Part shown: positions 27,900 to 36,329 of the stretch, piece after piece
How positions within the stretch are numbered: the stretch's first letter is position 1
Layout of the letters: every line of letters begins with the position of its first letter
Assembly: GCF_001954195.1 (NCBI RefSeq)
Contig: NZ_MBES01000080.1
Coordinates: 1 to 50,097, forward strand
Source of the DNA: Mycobacterium sp. IS-1264
Lineage (GTDB): Bacteria; Actinomycetota; Actinomycetes; Mycobacteriales; Mycobacteriaceae
Length of the DNA: 50,097 nt
Direction: 5' to 3'
Notes under the pieces: generated by a model
Seen by the model: only the letters and a program-made list of their open reading frames with translations
What the model was told of the DNA's origin: nothing
Databases searched by the model: none
Made by a program: the position numbers and the translations under genes

Positions 27900-28783
27900 G
27901 TCCCGGTCGAAACTGGCGGGCCGGCGAAGGGGACTTCCACGCCTTTTTGAAATGACAACGCCCCACTTTGGACAATGAGCGCGGCACTGAGCAGGGCAAG
28001 CCAGAGCCAGGCTTCCGCCGGGGCGATATGTACGGACGGACTCGTATAGCGCAGCCCCACGATGGAGCGCACCAAAGCGGCGGCGACGACGCCGACGGTG
28101 ATGTACGGGACGACCGTTCGGGCAAGTAGCGCAACACGTCCGGAGGGTGACTGCGAACGCCGTCGCCCAATTCCGGCGACCCACACCGCGGCGCACACGA
28201 CCAAGATCCCCAGCGGTATAGGAATCGCGAGCCGGTTGGCCCAGTCCCACAGCGGTTGAAGGGGCCGGCGCGTTTCCGGATCACCCAGCGAGAGCGCCAG
28301 ATGCGTGAGCGTGTCTTCGACGAAGAACACGGTAATCGGGGGAACGAAAATCGCCAGGATGAACACGCAGTGCTTGGCCAGCACGCCGGCGGTGCCCGAA
28401 AAGAACTGCACGACAGCGTAAAGCAACATATAGATGGACGCCGCGAACGAAACGGCGGTCAGCACCTCCGCGGACGCGGCCCGGCCGGAGATCAGCGCGC
28501 AGCCGTTCTCACCGGCAAGCAAGCTATAGCGCAGGGTCGTCAGCAACAGGCCGAGAAACGCACACACCAGCGCGATTCCCACTTGGGTCTCGTGTTCCAC
28601 CTCGCGCGGCTCCAGCGAACGCGCGTCGGAGCGGCGCCGATAGGCGCGGTCGATCACGAGATTCACGACGACAAAGGCAAAACCGGCGAGGATGCCGGTT
28701 AACTGCGCGTAGCTCCTGGCCACGATCGATATGTCGAAGCCAGTCCACAGGAAGCAGGAGTCAGCGAGGTGCACCGTGGCCAT
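27896..28783 (-). CDS. Hypothetical multi-pass membrane protein
   Basis: 295-residue protein with about seven hydrophobic segments (for example LTGILAGFAFVVVNLVI, ALVCAFLGLLLTTLRY, VFILAIFVPPITVFFV, IPLGILVVCAAVWVAGI, VVPYITVGVVAAALV). I do not recognise a family or catalytic motif. A charged loop (YRRRSDARSLEPREVEHE) follows the first strong segment. It is the last gene of the reverse-strand block and may simply follow mmpL, but TATTAT seven bases before its ATG suggests a separate leaderless promoter. I recall eis at this place in M. tuberculosis; this protein has no acetyltransferase features. Confidence 0.8.
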   Translation of the reverse strand: MATVHLADSCFLWTGFDISIVARSYAQLTGILAGFAFVVVNLVIDRAYRRRSDARSLEPREVEHETQVGIALVCAFLGLLLTTLRYSLLAGENGCALISGRAASAEVLTAVSFAASIYMLLYAVVQFFSGTAGVLAKHCVFILAIFVPPITVFFVEDTLTHLALSLGDPETRRPLQPLWDWANRLAIPIPLGILVVCAAVWVAGIGRRRSQSPSGRVALLARTVVPYITVGVVAAALVRSIVGLRYTSPSVHIAPAEAWLWLALLSAALIVQSGALSFQKGVEVPFAGPPVSTGT

Positions 28784-28790
28784 TGTCGGG

Positions 28791-28796
28791 ATAATA
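28791..28796 (-). promoter_or_regulatory. -10 element of the membrane protein gene (leaderless)
   Basis: Reverse-strand TATTAT, five of six bases of TATAAT, with a seven-base gap to the ATG at 28783. A TTGACG at 28818-28823 is 21 bases upstream, longer than optimal, and overlaps the end of mmpL. Confidence 0.5.
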
Positions 28797-28819
28797 GCCG
28801 CACCGAACGGCCCAGTGCG

Positions 28820-31717
28820 TCAAGTTCGTCGGGCGTTGTCACCGCGCGGATGGACGACTTGCGGCCACCAGAACCAACGTCCCAGCAGGGTTGCGATCGA
28901 CGGCATCAACAGGGTGCGCACGATCAGCGTGTCGAGCAACAGACCAATGCAGACGGTGGATCCGAACTGGCCCAACACCCGCAGGTCGCTGCCCAGCATG
29001 GACGCCATGGTGAAGGCGAACACCAGGCCCGCCGCGGTCACCACCCCGCCGGTCCCGGCCATCGACCGGATGATTCCGGTCTTGAGCCCGCCATGGATCT
29101 CCTCCCTGAACCGGGATACCAGGAGCAGGTTGTAGTCGGACCCGACGGCCAGCAGGATGATGACCGATAGCGCCGCGACGATCCAGTGGATCTTGATGCC
29201 GAACAGATCCTGCCAAATCAGCACGGACAGGCCGAATGACGCCGCGATGGAGCTGGCCGCGGTGCCCACGATCACCAGCGCCGCGACCACGCTCCTGGTG
29301 AGCAGCAGCATGATCATGAAGATCAGCGTGAGGGCCGACACCACCGCGATCATCAGGTCGAATTTCGCGCCGTCGTGCATGTCCTTGAAGGTCGCGGCGG
29401 TGCCGCCGAGATAGACCTTGGCGTCCGACAGCGAGGATTGTTTGAGTGCCTCCTGAGCGGCGGTGCGTTCCGAGGCGACGCGCGAGATCCCTTCCGGGGT
29501 CATCGGATCGCCCTGGTGGGTGATGAAGAACCGCGCCGACTTGCCGTCTGGCGACAAGAACATTCGCAGGCCCGTCTGGAAGTCCGGGTTCTGGAAGGCC
29601 TCCGGCGGCAGGTAGAAGAAGTCGTCGTTCTTGGAGGCGTCGAAGCTTTGCCCCATTACGATCGCGGTATCGCTCATCGCCTCCATCTGATCGATCATCG
29701 CCTTGAACGTCTGGTACAGCGTCAGCGTGATGCCCCGGGTCGTCTTCAGCGTCGCAATCAGCATGGGGAACAGCGCCATCAAGTCGTGTGTCGCCGAGGC
29801 GGTGTGCTGGATGTCGGCCGTGAGGTCGTGAAACTTCTCGGCAAGCTGGTCGAAGCCGTCCAGCGAGTCGAAGAGGGACCGAGTCGACCAGCAAAGGGGA
29901 ATGTCGTAGCAGTGCTTCTCCCAGTAGAAGTAACTGCGCATCGGCCGCCAGAAGTCGTCGAAATCCGCGATGTGGTTGCGCAACGTATCGGTGATTTCCG
30001 ACGTTTCCGCCGTGGTCCTAGCGCTGTCGTCGGCGGCCTTGGAAAGATCTTGCGACACTTCGTACTGGCGCTGCGTGACGTTGATTTGGTCCTGCAGCAG
30101 GTCGGCCATCTTGAGGATGTCGGCCATGCGGTCCTTGAGGAACGCCATGTTTTGCATCGTCGTCTGACTCTGCATGCTGTTCTGGAACGGAATCGAGCTG
30201 TGCTGGATCGGAATGCCCAACGGCCTGGTGATGTCCTGGACCATGGCGATGCCCACCGTGCGCATGACGTTCTTGGCCACCCGGTCCAACACCAGCATGT
30301 CGGCCGGATTTCGCATGTCGTGGTCGGCTTCGACCATCAACATGTCGGGGTTCATCCGGGCCTGCGAGAAATGCCGGTCCGCCGCCGCTTGCCCGAGATT
30401 CGACGGGGCGGAGGTCGGCAGGTAGTACCGGTCGTTGTAACTCGTGACGTAGCTGGGCAGTGCGACCATGCCGACCAGCACGACCGCGGCGCTGATGGCC
30501 AGAACCGGTGCGGGCCAACGCACTACCGCGGTGCCCACTCGCCGCCACAGCCGACCCCGCTTGACCGCCCGCTTGGACTCGAAGAAATGGAAGCGACTGC
30601 CCACGAACACGACCGCGGGTCCCAGCGTGAGGCCGGCCAGCACCACGACGAGCATGCCGATCGCGACGGGTGCGCCCATGGTGTTGAACCAGGGCAGGCG
30701 AGCAAAACTCAGGCAGTACGTCGCCCCGGCGATCGTCAGGCCCGACCCCAGGACGACCGGAGCCACCCCGCGAAATGTGGTGTAGTACGCGGTTTCTCGG
30801 TCCTCACCGGCACGCAGCGCCTCTTGATAGCGGCCGACGAGGAAGATCCCGTAGTCGGTGCCCGCCGCGATCGCCAACATGGTCAGGATGTTGGCGGCGA
30901 ACGTGGTCAGCCCGAATGCGTTGTGATAGGCCAGAACCGCGACGACTCCCCGCGAACACGCCAACGCGACGAACGTCATGAACAGCTGGACCAGCGTGGT
31001 GACGATGGAGCGATAGACCAGCAGCAGCATGATCGCGATCGCGCCCAGGGTGAACAGGGTGATCTTGGCCAGGCTCGCGTTACCGATGAGGTGCATGTCA
31101 TCGGACAATGCGGCGGGACCGGTGACGTAGGCCTTCACCCCGGGCGGCGCCTGATTGCGATCGATCACCTTGCGGACGGCGTCCACCGATTCGTTCGCCT
31201 GCGTCGTGCCTTGGTTGCCGGCGAGGTTCAACATGACGTAGGCGCCCTTGGCGTCGGCGCTCTGCGCCCCCGCCGCGGTGAGCCGGTCTCCCCAGAAGTC
31301 CTGGATGTGCTGGATGTGTTGGGGATCCTGGCGCAGTTGGCGAATCAGATTGTCGTAGTAGCGATGCGCGTCGTCGCCAAGGGGTTTCTGACCTTCCAGC
31401 ACGATCATCACGGTGCTGTTGGAATCGAATTCGTGGAAGTTGTGGCCCAGCAGCATCATCGCCTTCATGGACGGGGCGTCCAGTGGCGTCATCGGCGCCG
31501 AGTGCGCTTCGCCGACGACTTCCAAACGCGGGACGATGACGTTCACCAGTACCGTCACGAAGACCCAGCCCAGGATGATGGGCACCGCGAAGATGCGGAT
31601 TGTGTGGGGGAGGGCCGGCCGGTGGCCGCGCGCGGGCTCGGCGGGGCTCTGGGTGCGGATCGGGCCCGTGTCCGCGTCCGCGGCGGTCGTCTGGCTCTTG
31701 TTGTTGAGGTCGCTCAT
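28820..31717 (-). CDS. MmpL-family RND transporter (MmpL4/MmpL5 type)
   Basis: 965-residue inner-membrane exporter. After a cytoplasmic tail there is a first helix, a large periplasmic domain, a helix bundle, a second periplasmic domain (about 400-760, including a long helical hairpin) and a second bundle. The paired Asp-Tyr proton-relay motifs are visible: GTDYGIFLVGRYQEA near 287 and GSDYNLLLVSRFREE near 860. Length and the adjacent mmpS fit the MmpL4/MmpL5 group, which exports siderophores and drugs. The cargo here is not determined. The ATG at 31717 overlaps the mmpS stop (ATGA). Confidence 0.93.
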   Translation of the reverse strand: MSDLNNKSQTTAADADTGPIRTQSPAEPARGHRPALPHTIRIFAVPIILGWVFVTVLVNVIVPRLEVVGEAHSAPMTPLDAPSMKAMMLLGHNFHEFDSNSTVMIVLEGQKPLGDDAHRYYDNLIRQLRQDPQHIQHIQDFWGDRLTAAGAQSADAKGAYVMLNLAGNQGTTQANESVDAVRKVIDRNQAPPGVKAYVTGPAALSDDMHLIGNASLAKITLFTLGAIAIMLLLVYRSIVTTLVQLFMTFVALACSRGVVAVLAYHNAFGLTTFAANILTMLAIAAGTDYGIFLVGRYQEALRAGEDRETAYYTTFRGVAPVVLGSGLTIAGATYCLSFARLPWFNTMGAPVAIGMLVVVLAGLTLGPAVVFVGSRFHFFESKRAVKRGRLWRRVGTAVVRWPAPVLAISAAVVLVGMVALPSYVTSYNDRYYLPTSAPSNLGQAAADRHFSQARMNPDMLMVEADHDMRNPADMLVLDRVAKNVMRTVGIAMVQDITRPLGIPIQHSSIPFQNSMQSQTTMQNMAFLKDRMADILKMADLLQDQINVTQRQYEVSQDLSKAADDSARTTAETSEITDTLRNHIADFDDFWRPMRSYFYWEKHCYDIPLCWSTRSLFDSLDGFDQLAEKFHDLTADIQHTASATHDLMALFPMLIATLKTTRGITLTLYQTFKAMIDQMEAMSDTAIVMGQSFDASKNDDFFYLPPEAFQNPDFQTGLRMFLSPDGKSARFFITHQGDPMTPEGISRVASERTAAQEALKQSSLSDAKVYLGGTAATFKDMHDGAKFDLMIAVVSALTLIFMIMLLLTRSVVAALVIVGTAASSIAASFGLSVLIWQDLFGIKIHWIVAALSVIILLAVGSDYNLLLVSRFREEIHGGLKTGIIRSMAGTGGVVTAAGLVFAFTMASMLGSDLRVLGQFGSTVCIGLLLDTLIVRTLLMPSIATLLGRWFWWPQVVHPRGDNARRT

Positions 31718-32172
31718 GCGGACTTCACCAGGCAGAAGGTCTGGGCGTTGTGGCCGTCGGAGTTCTGCTGCTCGCGCACGACGCCGTCCACGGTGATTTT
31801 GCAGCTGATGTTGCTGCCGTCGCTCTGCGCCATGATGTTGGCGCTGACCGCGGGCAGTGTCGTCGAAATCGTGGTGGACCACGGCAGCGGCGCGGCGTTG
31901 ACCTGGTGCGTGTTGGCGTTCTCGTCCCAGTAGTTGATGTTGGCCGTGGCGCCCGGGGGGCCGGACACCTCGTAGACGACGACCTTGGGGTTGAACTGCA
32001 CGATCTCGATGCCGGCGCCGGCGTTCGCGTTGAGGTCCTGCGAGCCGAAGATCTTGTGCAGGCGCATGACGACCAGGCCCGAGACGGCGAGAACCGCGAC
32101 CAGGAGCAGCGGTATCCAGGCTCGTTTCAACATGCGGGTCAGCGCACCGGTCGTTGAACCTGGACTAGTCAT
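31714..32172 (-). CDS. MmpS-family membrane accessory protein
   Basis: 152-residue partner of the MmpL transporter. One membrane helix near the N-terminus (WIPLLLVAVLAVSGLVVM) is followed by a small periplasmic beta domain with the family pattern YEVSGPPGATANINYWDENA and two C-terminal Cys (ISCKI, TFCLV) that could form a disulfide. It is coupled to mmpL by a four-base overlap. The ATG at 32172 is used; a GTG immediately upstream at 32175 would add one residue. Confidence 0.92.
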   Translation of the reverse strand: MTSPGSTTGALTRMLKRAWIPLLLVAVLAVSGLVVMRLHKIFGSQDLNANAGAGIEIVQFNPKVVVYEVSGPPGATANINYWDENANTHQVNAAPLPWSTTISTTLPAVSANIMAQSDGSNISCKITVDGVVREQQNSDGHNAQTFCLVKSA

Positions 32173-32274
32173 CACCTGACCGCCTTCCGCTCACCGCTGG
32201 CGGGCCTGCCGTCCCGCCCGAAAGCTCACCACCGTCTTCGGCGACGTCCATTGTCGCCAGGAACCTTTGCTCGG

Positions 32275-32294
32275 CTAAGTATGCTAACCCTTAG
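32275..32294. promoter_or_regulatory. A+T-rich dyad upstream of mmpS
   Basis: CTAAG (32275-32279) and CTTAG (32290-32294) face each other, with GCTAA repeated at 32274 and 32283. This is the most operator-like part of the 165-base gap before mmpS. No adjacent regulator gene exists and the match to an IdeR box is poor, so the binding protein is unknown. Confidence 0.3.
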
Positions 32295-32311
32295 AGGACG
32301 GAAGCGTTCCT

Positions 32312-32325
32312 CCGGGTGTGCCCGG
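32312..32325 (-). terminator. Short hairpin after the dehydrogenase-like gene
   Basis: CCGGG-TGTG-CCCGG forms a five-bp GC stem 13 bases beyond the stop of the reverse-strand gene ending at 32338. There is no T-run. It may mark the end of the fadE transcription unit before mmpS. Confidence 0.3.
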
Positions 32326-32337
32326 TGTGATACCGGT

Positions 32338-33396
32338 CTAGCGCGCAACCCGTCCCGTCACCGGCGGCAAGTCCGCCAAAGTCGCGATGCCCGGCTTAGC
32401 GGCCACCACCGCCGGGACTGCATTGGTAACCGGCATCGCCGTGTAGATCATTCCCAGACCCATGAACCCGGGCTCGGTCCAATCCTTCGGTGGCAGGCAG
32501 TGCAGGACGGTGCGCATATTGGGCAGCCCGAAAACCTGGATGACGTGGCCGTGTTCGAGCGGCTTGGGCGGCACCACGTGGCTGCCCATGACCCAGTTGA
32601 ATCCGACGCTGACAACGTTGCGGTCGCCTTCCCAGCCGCGGTGGTAGCCATACACGCTGCCGACCGTCCCCCCTGGGATCTTCATGAAGCCCAGATCGGA
32701 ATCGGCGGTGGCCGCGGTGAAGGTGACGTCGAAGGTCATCTTGTCCAGCTTCGCGCCGATCGCGTCGGCCATCATCGCCGCCGACTCCGCAAAGACCTCG
32801 CTTTCCCGGCGAACGCTGTCGGCCAGCCCGGGGGTGTCGGGATCTTGCGAGAACCCCATCGCCGTCTGGGTTTCCGCCGACTCGTAGGTCGAGCAATCCA
32901 CCGATTCGGTGATCCGGATCTCGTCGACGCGCTCGCAGGAGGCCGACAACACCATGCCGACCATGTTCGTCATCCCGGGGTGCGCGCCGCTGCCGAAAAT
33001 CGTCGAATTGCCTTTCCGGCAGGCGTCCTCGATGCGTTTGCGGTCTTGCGGCGTCTGCTTGCCGCCGGTGATCCACGCCGCGCTGGTGCACACATTGACG
33101 CCCGATCCCAGCAGGCGGACCAGTTCGTCGATGTTGGGCCACAACGGGTTATAGCAACACGCGTCGGGCTTCAGCGCGAGCAGCGCGTCGACGTCGTTGG
33201 TCGCATGCACCCCGGTCGGCTCCGGCCAGCCGGCCAGTTTGGCGGCATCGACACCGACCTTGTCCTGCCCATGCGCGTAGACGCCGACCAGCTCCATGTC
33301 GGGCCTGCCGATGATGGCGTGCAGCGATCGCCGCCCGATGTTGCCGGTCGTCCACTGGATCACGCGCAACGGGCGGTGTTCGCCGGTAGTGCTCAT
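32338..33396 (-). CDS. Dihydrodipicolinate reductase-like NAD(P)-dependent dehydrogenase
   Basis: 352-residue protein with an N-terminal Rossmann motif (VIQWTTGNIGRRSL, about 12-25) and a C-terminal domain of the type found in dihydrodipicolinate-reductase-related proteins of mycobacteria (GSGAHPGMTNMV in the middle). It is much longer than DapB (about 245) and lacks an obvious DapB catalytic motif, so it is not the lysine enzyme. Related proteins include 2,4-diaminopentanoate dehydrogenase; the real substrate is unknown. The ATG at 33396 has AAGGAG seven bases upstream and is preferred to the in-frame ATG at 33414. It lies downstream of the fadE pair. Confidence 0.82.
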   Translation of the reverse strand: MSTTGEHRPLRVIQWTTGNIGRRSLHAIIGRPDMELVGVYAHGQDKVGVDAAKLAGWPEPTGVHATNDVDALLALKPDACCYNPLWPNIDELVRLLGSGVNVCTSAAWITGGKQTPQDRKRIEDACRKGNSTIFGSGAHPGMTNMVGMVLSASCERVDEIRITESVDCSTYESAETQTAMGFSQDPDTPGLADSVRRESEVFAESAAMMADAIGAKLDKMTFDVTFTAATADSDLGFMKIPGGTVGSVYGYHRGWEGDRNVVSVGFNWVMGSHVVPPKPLEHGHVIQVFGLPNMRTVLHCLPPKDWTEPGFMGLGMIYTAMPVTNAVPAVVAAKPGIATLADLPPVTGRVAR

Positions 33397-33437
33397 CGGG
33401 TGCTCCTTCGCCATAGGCGCTTCGCGCTCAGTCGCAT

Positions 33438-33869
33438 TCAGTCGCTGATATCGAATCCGGCGACGACCTTGGTCGGGCGCACACGCACCACGAGTTCGCC
33501 GGGAACGGCGTTGCGGCGGCCGAATTCGTCGGCGCGGTCGGCGCCCATGTACCGCGCGCCGGTCCTGGTTGTGAACTCCAGCACGTCCCCGGGATCGTCG
33601 GTCGTCGTCGCCACACCCTGCACCTGTACGAACGAATAGGGCGGGTGGGGGTCGTCGACGCAGATGGCGACTCGCGAATCACGTGCCAGGGCACGGCCTT
33701 TCGACGTGTCACGGCCGGTGGTGAACACCAATTCGCCGCCGTCGACGACAAACCACACCGGCGCGACCAGCGGCCTGCCGTCGGCCGCAACGTAACCCAG
33801 CATCCCGGTGCGGGTGCCGGCCGACAGGAACTCGACGACCCGGTCTGACAGCTCCGGCTTTTCGGCCAT
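33438..33869 (-). CDS. PPOX-class flavin/F420-dependent enzyme
   Basis: 143-residue split-beta-barrel protein of the pyridoxamine-phosphate-oxidase-like (FDOR-B type) superfamily. Typical passages: GMLGYVAADGRPLVAPVWFVVDGGELVFTT and RDSRVAICVDDPHPPY. Many mycobacterial members bind F420 or FMN and reduce small aromatics, but the cofactor cannot be decided here. It starts four bases after the stop of the second fadE gene (ATG 33869; a GTG at 33872 directly precedes it), so it is cotranscribed with the dehydrogenases. Confidence 0.85.
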   Translation of the reverse strand: MAEKPELSDRVVEFLSAGTRTGMLGYVAADGRPLVAPVWFVVDGGELVFTTGRDTSKGRALARDSRVAICVDDPHPPYSFVQVQGVATTTDDPGDVLEFTTRTGARYMGADRADEFGRRNAVPGELVVRVRPTKVVAGFDISD

Positions 33870-33873
33870 CACG

Positions 33874-34980
33874 CTAGAGCCGAGCCAGGTCGTAGTCGGC
33901 GATGTGGTCGATGAGCACGTGCAGGTGGTCCTGCGAGGAGCCCAGCGTGTGCTCGATCGCGGTGAGCCGGGCCGCGTAGTGGGCGACCGGATACTCGGCG
34001 GTCATGCCGATGCCGCCGTGCAGCTGGATGGACTCCTGCGCGATGTGCCGTGCGGACCGGCCGATCTGCAGCTTGGCGCGCGAGGCGATCACCGGGTCGA
34101 GGTTGCCGTCGGCGATCGACATCGCGGCGTAGAAGCTCATGCTGCGGGCCAACTCCAGCGACACATACATGTCCGCGGCGCGCTGGGTGAGCGCCTGAAA
34201 TTTATTGAGCGTGACGCCGAATTGCTTGCGGCTCTTGAGGTAATCGGTGGTCAGACGCAGCGCTTCCTCCATCGCACCGACGGCTTCGCAGCACAACGCC
34301 GACTGGATGCGGACAAGCGCGTCGAGGATGGCGGGCGAGGCGTCCACCGCGTCGCCGAGGGGCTCGGCGGGCGCGGCCTCCAGGTCGATCTGGGCGCCGC
34401 GCTGGCCGTCAAAGGTCGGGTACGGGTGCCGGGTGACCGCATCGCCGTCGACCAGGAACAATCCAGTTCCGCCGTCGGGCAATGCGGCGCTGACCACCAG
34501 CTTGTCGGCGCAGTCGCCGGCCGGGACCGGGTTCTTCGTTCCGGTCAGGGTCCACGAATCGCCTTGCCGCGCAGCCTGCGTGGACACGGTCGCGGTCGTT
34601 TTCCGGTGGCCCGTCTCCAGATGGGCGAACGCGAGCAACTTTTGGCCCGCCGCACCCTCGTCCAGCAGTTGCTTTTGCGCGTCGCTGCCGCGTTCGGCGA
34701 TCAGTGCGCCGGGTGCCAGGGCGGCGTGCACGACGGGCTCGGGCGCCAGCCGCCGCCCGATCTCGGTGAGCACCACCATGATCTCGATCTGGCCCGCCTC
34801 GTCCGGCTCGAACCCGAGGCCCAGAATTCCGGTGTCGGCGAGCTGGCTCCAGACGTCGCGGCTCCAGCCGAGCTCGCTCTCGATGATCTTGTTGCGGCTC
34901 TCGGGATCGTAGGTGCGCGACAGGAGGTCGCGGGTGGTGTCGCGGAGCAGGGCCTGCTCGTCGCTCAGCTGAAAGTCCAT
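33874..34980 (-). CDS. Acyl-CoA dehydrogenase, subunit lacking the catalytic Glu
   Basis: 368-residue protein of the acyl-CoA dehydrogenase family. The C-terminal FAD-contacting motif QLHGGIGMTAEYPV and the helix SRKQFGVTLNKFQALTQR are present, and the N-terminus (DFQLSDEQALLRDTTRDLL) is typical. Where the isovaleryl-type catalytic Glu would sit the sequence reads LVRIQSALCCEAVG, without that Glu. With the partner gene seven bases upstream, this matches heterotetrameric mycobacterial enzymes such as FadE28-FadE29, in which only one subunit supplies the base. Substrate unknown; CoA esters of sterol or other branched acids are plausible. Confidence 0.88.
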   Translation of the reverse strand: MDFQLSDEQALLRDTTRDLLSRTYDPESRNKIIESELGWSRDVWSQLADTGILGLGFEPDEAGQIEIMVVLTEIGRRLAPEPVVHAALAPGALIAERGSDAQKQLLDEGAAGQKLLAFAHLETGHRKTTATVSTQAARQGDSWTLTGTKNPVPAGDCADKLVVSAALPDGGTGLFLVDGDAVTRHPYPTFDGQRGAQIDLEAAPAEPLGDAVDASPAILDALVRIQSALCCEAVGAMEEALRLTTDYLKSRKQFGVTLNKFQALTQRAADMYVSLELARSMSFYAAMSIADGNLDPVIASRAKLQIGRSARHIAQESIQLHGGIGMTAEYPVAHYAARLTAIEHTLGSSQDHLHVLIDHIADYDLARL

Positions 34981-34987
34981 GGCTGCC

Positions 34988-36145
34988 TCACAATCCCAGA
35001 ATGGTGGACGCGATGATGTTGCGCTGCACTTCGTTGCTGCCGCCGTAGATCGACGTCTTGCGGTAGTTGAGGTAGCGCGGGGCGGCCGATTGCGCCCAGG
35101 CCGGCGACGCGATGTCGTCGCCGTCGACCGGCAGCGCGTCCGGTCCGGCGACTTCGACGAGCAGCTCGGTGGCGATCTGCTGCAGTTGACTGCCGCGCAT
35201 CTTGAGCACTGACGATGCCGGATTGGGTTTACCGTCCGCGGAGTCCGTGGTAACCCGGGACTGCGTGAGTTCCAGTGCCAGCACCTCGTTTTCGGCCTCG
35301 GCCAGCCGTGCCGCGAACAGTGGGTCGTCGAGCAGTCCGGTCTCGATGGCGTGCTTTTTCACCTCGGCCAGACGGACCTTGGTGCGGCCGACCCCCGCAA
35401 TGCCGGTGCGCTCGTTGCCCAGCAGGAACTTCGCGTACGTCCAGCCCTGATTCTCTTCTCCCACAAGCTGATTGGCCGGCACCCGAACGTCTTCGAAGAA
35501 CACCTCGTTGACTTCGCGGCCGCCGTCGATCGTCTTGATCGGCCGCAGCGTGATGCCCGGCGTCGCCATGTCGAAGAGCAGGAACGAAATGCCGGCTTGG
35601 CGCTTGGGCGCCTGCGGGTCGGTGCGCACCAGGCAGAAGATCCAGTCCGCGTACTGGCCCAGCGTGGTCCACGTCTTCTGTCCGTTGACGACATAGGTGT
35701 CGCCATCGCGGACCGCGGTGGTGCGCAGCGAGGCGAGGTCCGAGCCAGCCTCGGGCTCGGAGAACCCCTGGCACCACCAGATGTCGATGCTGGCCGTCGG
35801 GGGCAGGAAGCGCTCCTTGATTTCCTGGGACCCGAACTCGGCGATCACCGGACCGACCATCTTGGTGTTGAAGTTCAGCGGCTCCGGGACGCACGCCAGT
35901 TGCATCTCGTCGGCCCAGATCTGGTACTGGGTCGGCGTCCAATCCTTGCCGCCCCATTCGACCGGCCAGTTGGGCACCGCGAGCCCGTGCTCGTTGAGGA
36001 TCTTGTGGCTGGTGACGATGTGGTCCTTGGTCACCGGTGCCCCCTGGCGCACCGCCTCGCGGAGCTCCTCGGGGATCTGGGTGGTGTAGAAGGTGCGAAG
36101 CTCGTCGCGGAACGCGGCTTCCTCGGGTGTGAGCGCCAACTGCAT
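34988..36145 (-). CDS. Acyl-CoA dehydrogenase, subunit with candidate catalytic Glu
   Basis: 385-residue acyl-CoA dehydrogenase. Visible: WWCQGFSEPEAGSDLASLRT and GQKTWTT (FAD/acyl-CoA contacts), and the C-terminal SIYGGSNEVQRNIIA, where the Glu used by medium-chain enzymes (YEGT) is Gly. A Glu in GNERTGIAG (E245) aligns with the isovaleryl/sterol-type base. It is the first gene of the reverse-strand unit, and the ATG at 36145 is preceded by AGGAGG at six bases. The second subunit follows after seven bases. A role in beta-oxidation of bulky side chains is inference. Confidence 0.9.
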   Translation of the reverse strand: MQLALTPEEAAFRDELRTFYTTQIPEELREAVRQGAPVTKDHIVTSHKILNEHGLAVPNWPVEWGGKDWTPTQYQIWADEMQLACVPEPLNFNTKMVGPVIAEFGSQEIKERFLPPTASIDIWWCQGFSEPEAGSDLASLRTTAVRDGDTYVVNGQKTWTTLGQYADWIFCLVRTDPQAPKRQAGISFLLFDMATPGITLRPIKTIDGGREVNEVFFEDVRVPANQLVGEENQGWTYAKFLLGNERTGIAGVGRTKVRLAEVKKHAIETGLLDDPLFAARLAEAENEVLALELTQSRVTTDSADGKPNPASSVLKMRGSQLQQIATELLVEVAGPDALPVDGDDIASPAWAQSAAPRYLNYRKTSIYGGSNEVQRNIIASTILGL

Positions 36146-36233
36146 GGCAGCCTCCTGTCGTCTGGGGGTGAAGCCGCGGATGGGTTTGCAGTCCCGGCCG
36201 ATCGCTTCGGCTTCCTATCTTGGCCCATCGCCC

Positions 36234-36251
36234 GCTGTGCTTGTGCACAGC
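36234..36251. promoter_or_regulatory. Hairpin between fadE and comEA
   Basis: GCTGTGC-TTGT-GCACAGC is a perfect seven-bp stem with a four-base loop inside the 184-base divergent gap. It could be an operator for either side or an RNA hairpin. No regulator gene is adjacent. Confidence 0.35.
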
Positions 36252-36317
36252 CTCGGGTTAGTCCACAAACGAGCGCCGCGACGCCCCGGACGGGGTCGTT
36301 GTGGCGGTCGCCGCCCT

Positions 36318-36323
36318 TACCGT
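36318..36323 (+). promoter_or_regulatory. -10 element of comEA (leaderless)
   Basis: TACCGT, six bases, then the ATG at 36330. There is no Shine-Dalgarno upstream of the ATG. Confidence 0.45.
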
Positions 36324-36329
36324 CGCCGC

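Noticed and set aside
27896..28783. eis orthologue after degV
   Set aside because: The gene at the eis position is a multi-pass membrane protein with no acetyltransferase motif.
29375..31933. Long forward open frame (about 850 codons) opposite mmpL
   Set aside because: It is Arg/His/Gly-rich and has no recognisable motif. The reverse strand is a clear MmpL with both Asp-Tyr motifs. GC-rich third positions keep antisense frames open.
32271..32300. IdeR box upstream of mmpS
   Set aside because: Only about eight or nine of the central positions match the 19-base consensus, with the right half poor. Kept as an unassigned dyad.
32338..33396. DapB of lysine synthesis
   Set aside because: It is about 100 residues longer than DapB and lacks its catalytic motif. 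It is better called a DapB-like dehydrogenase.
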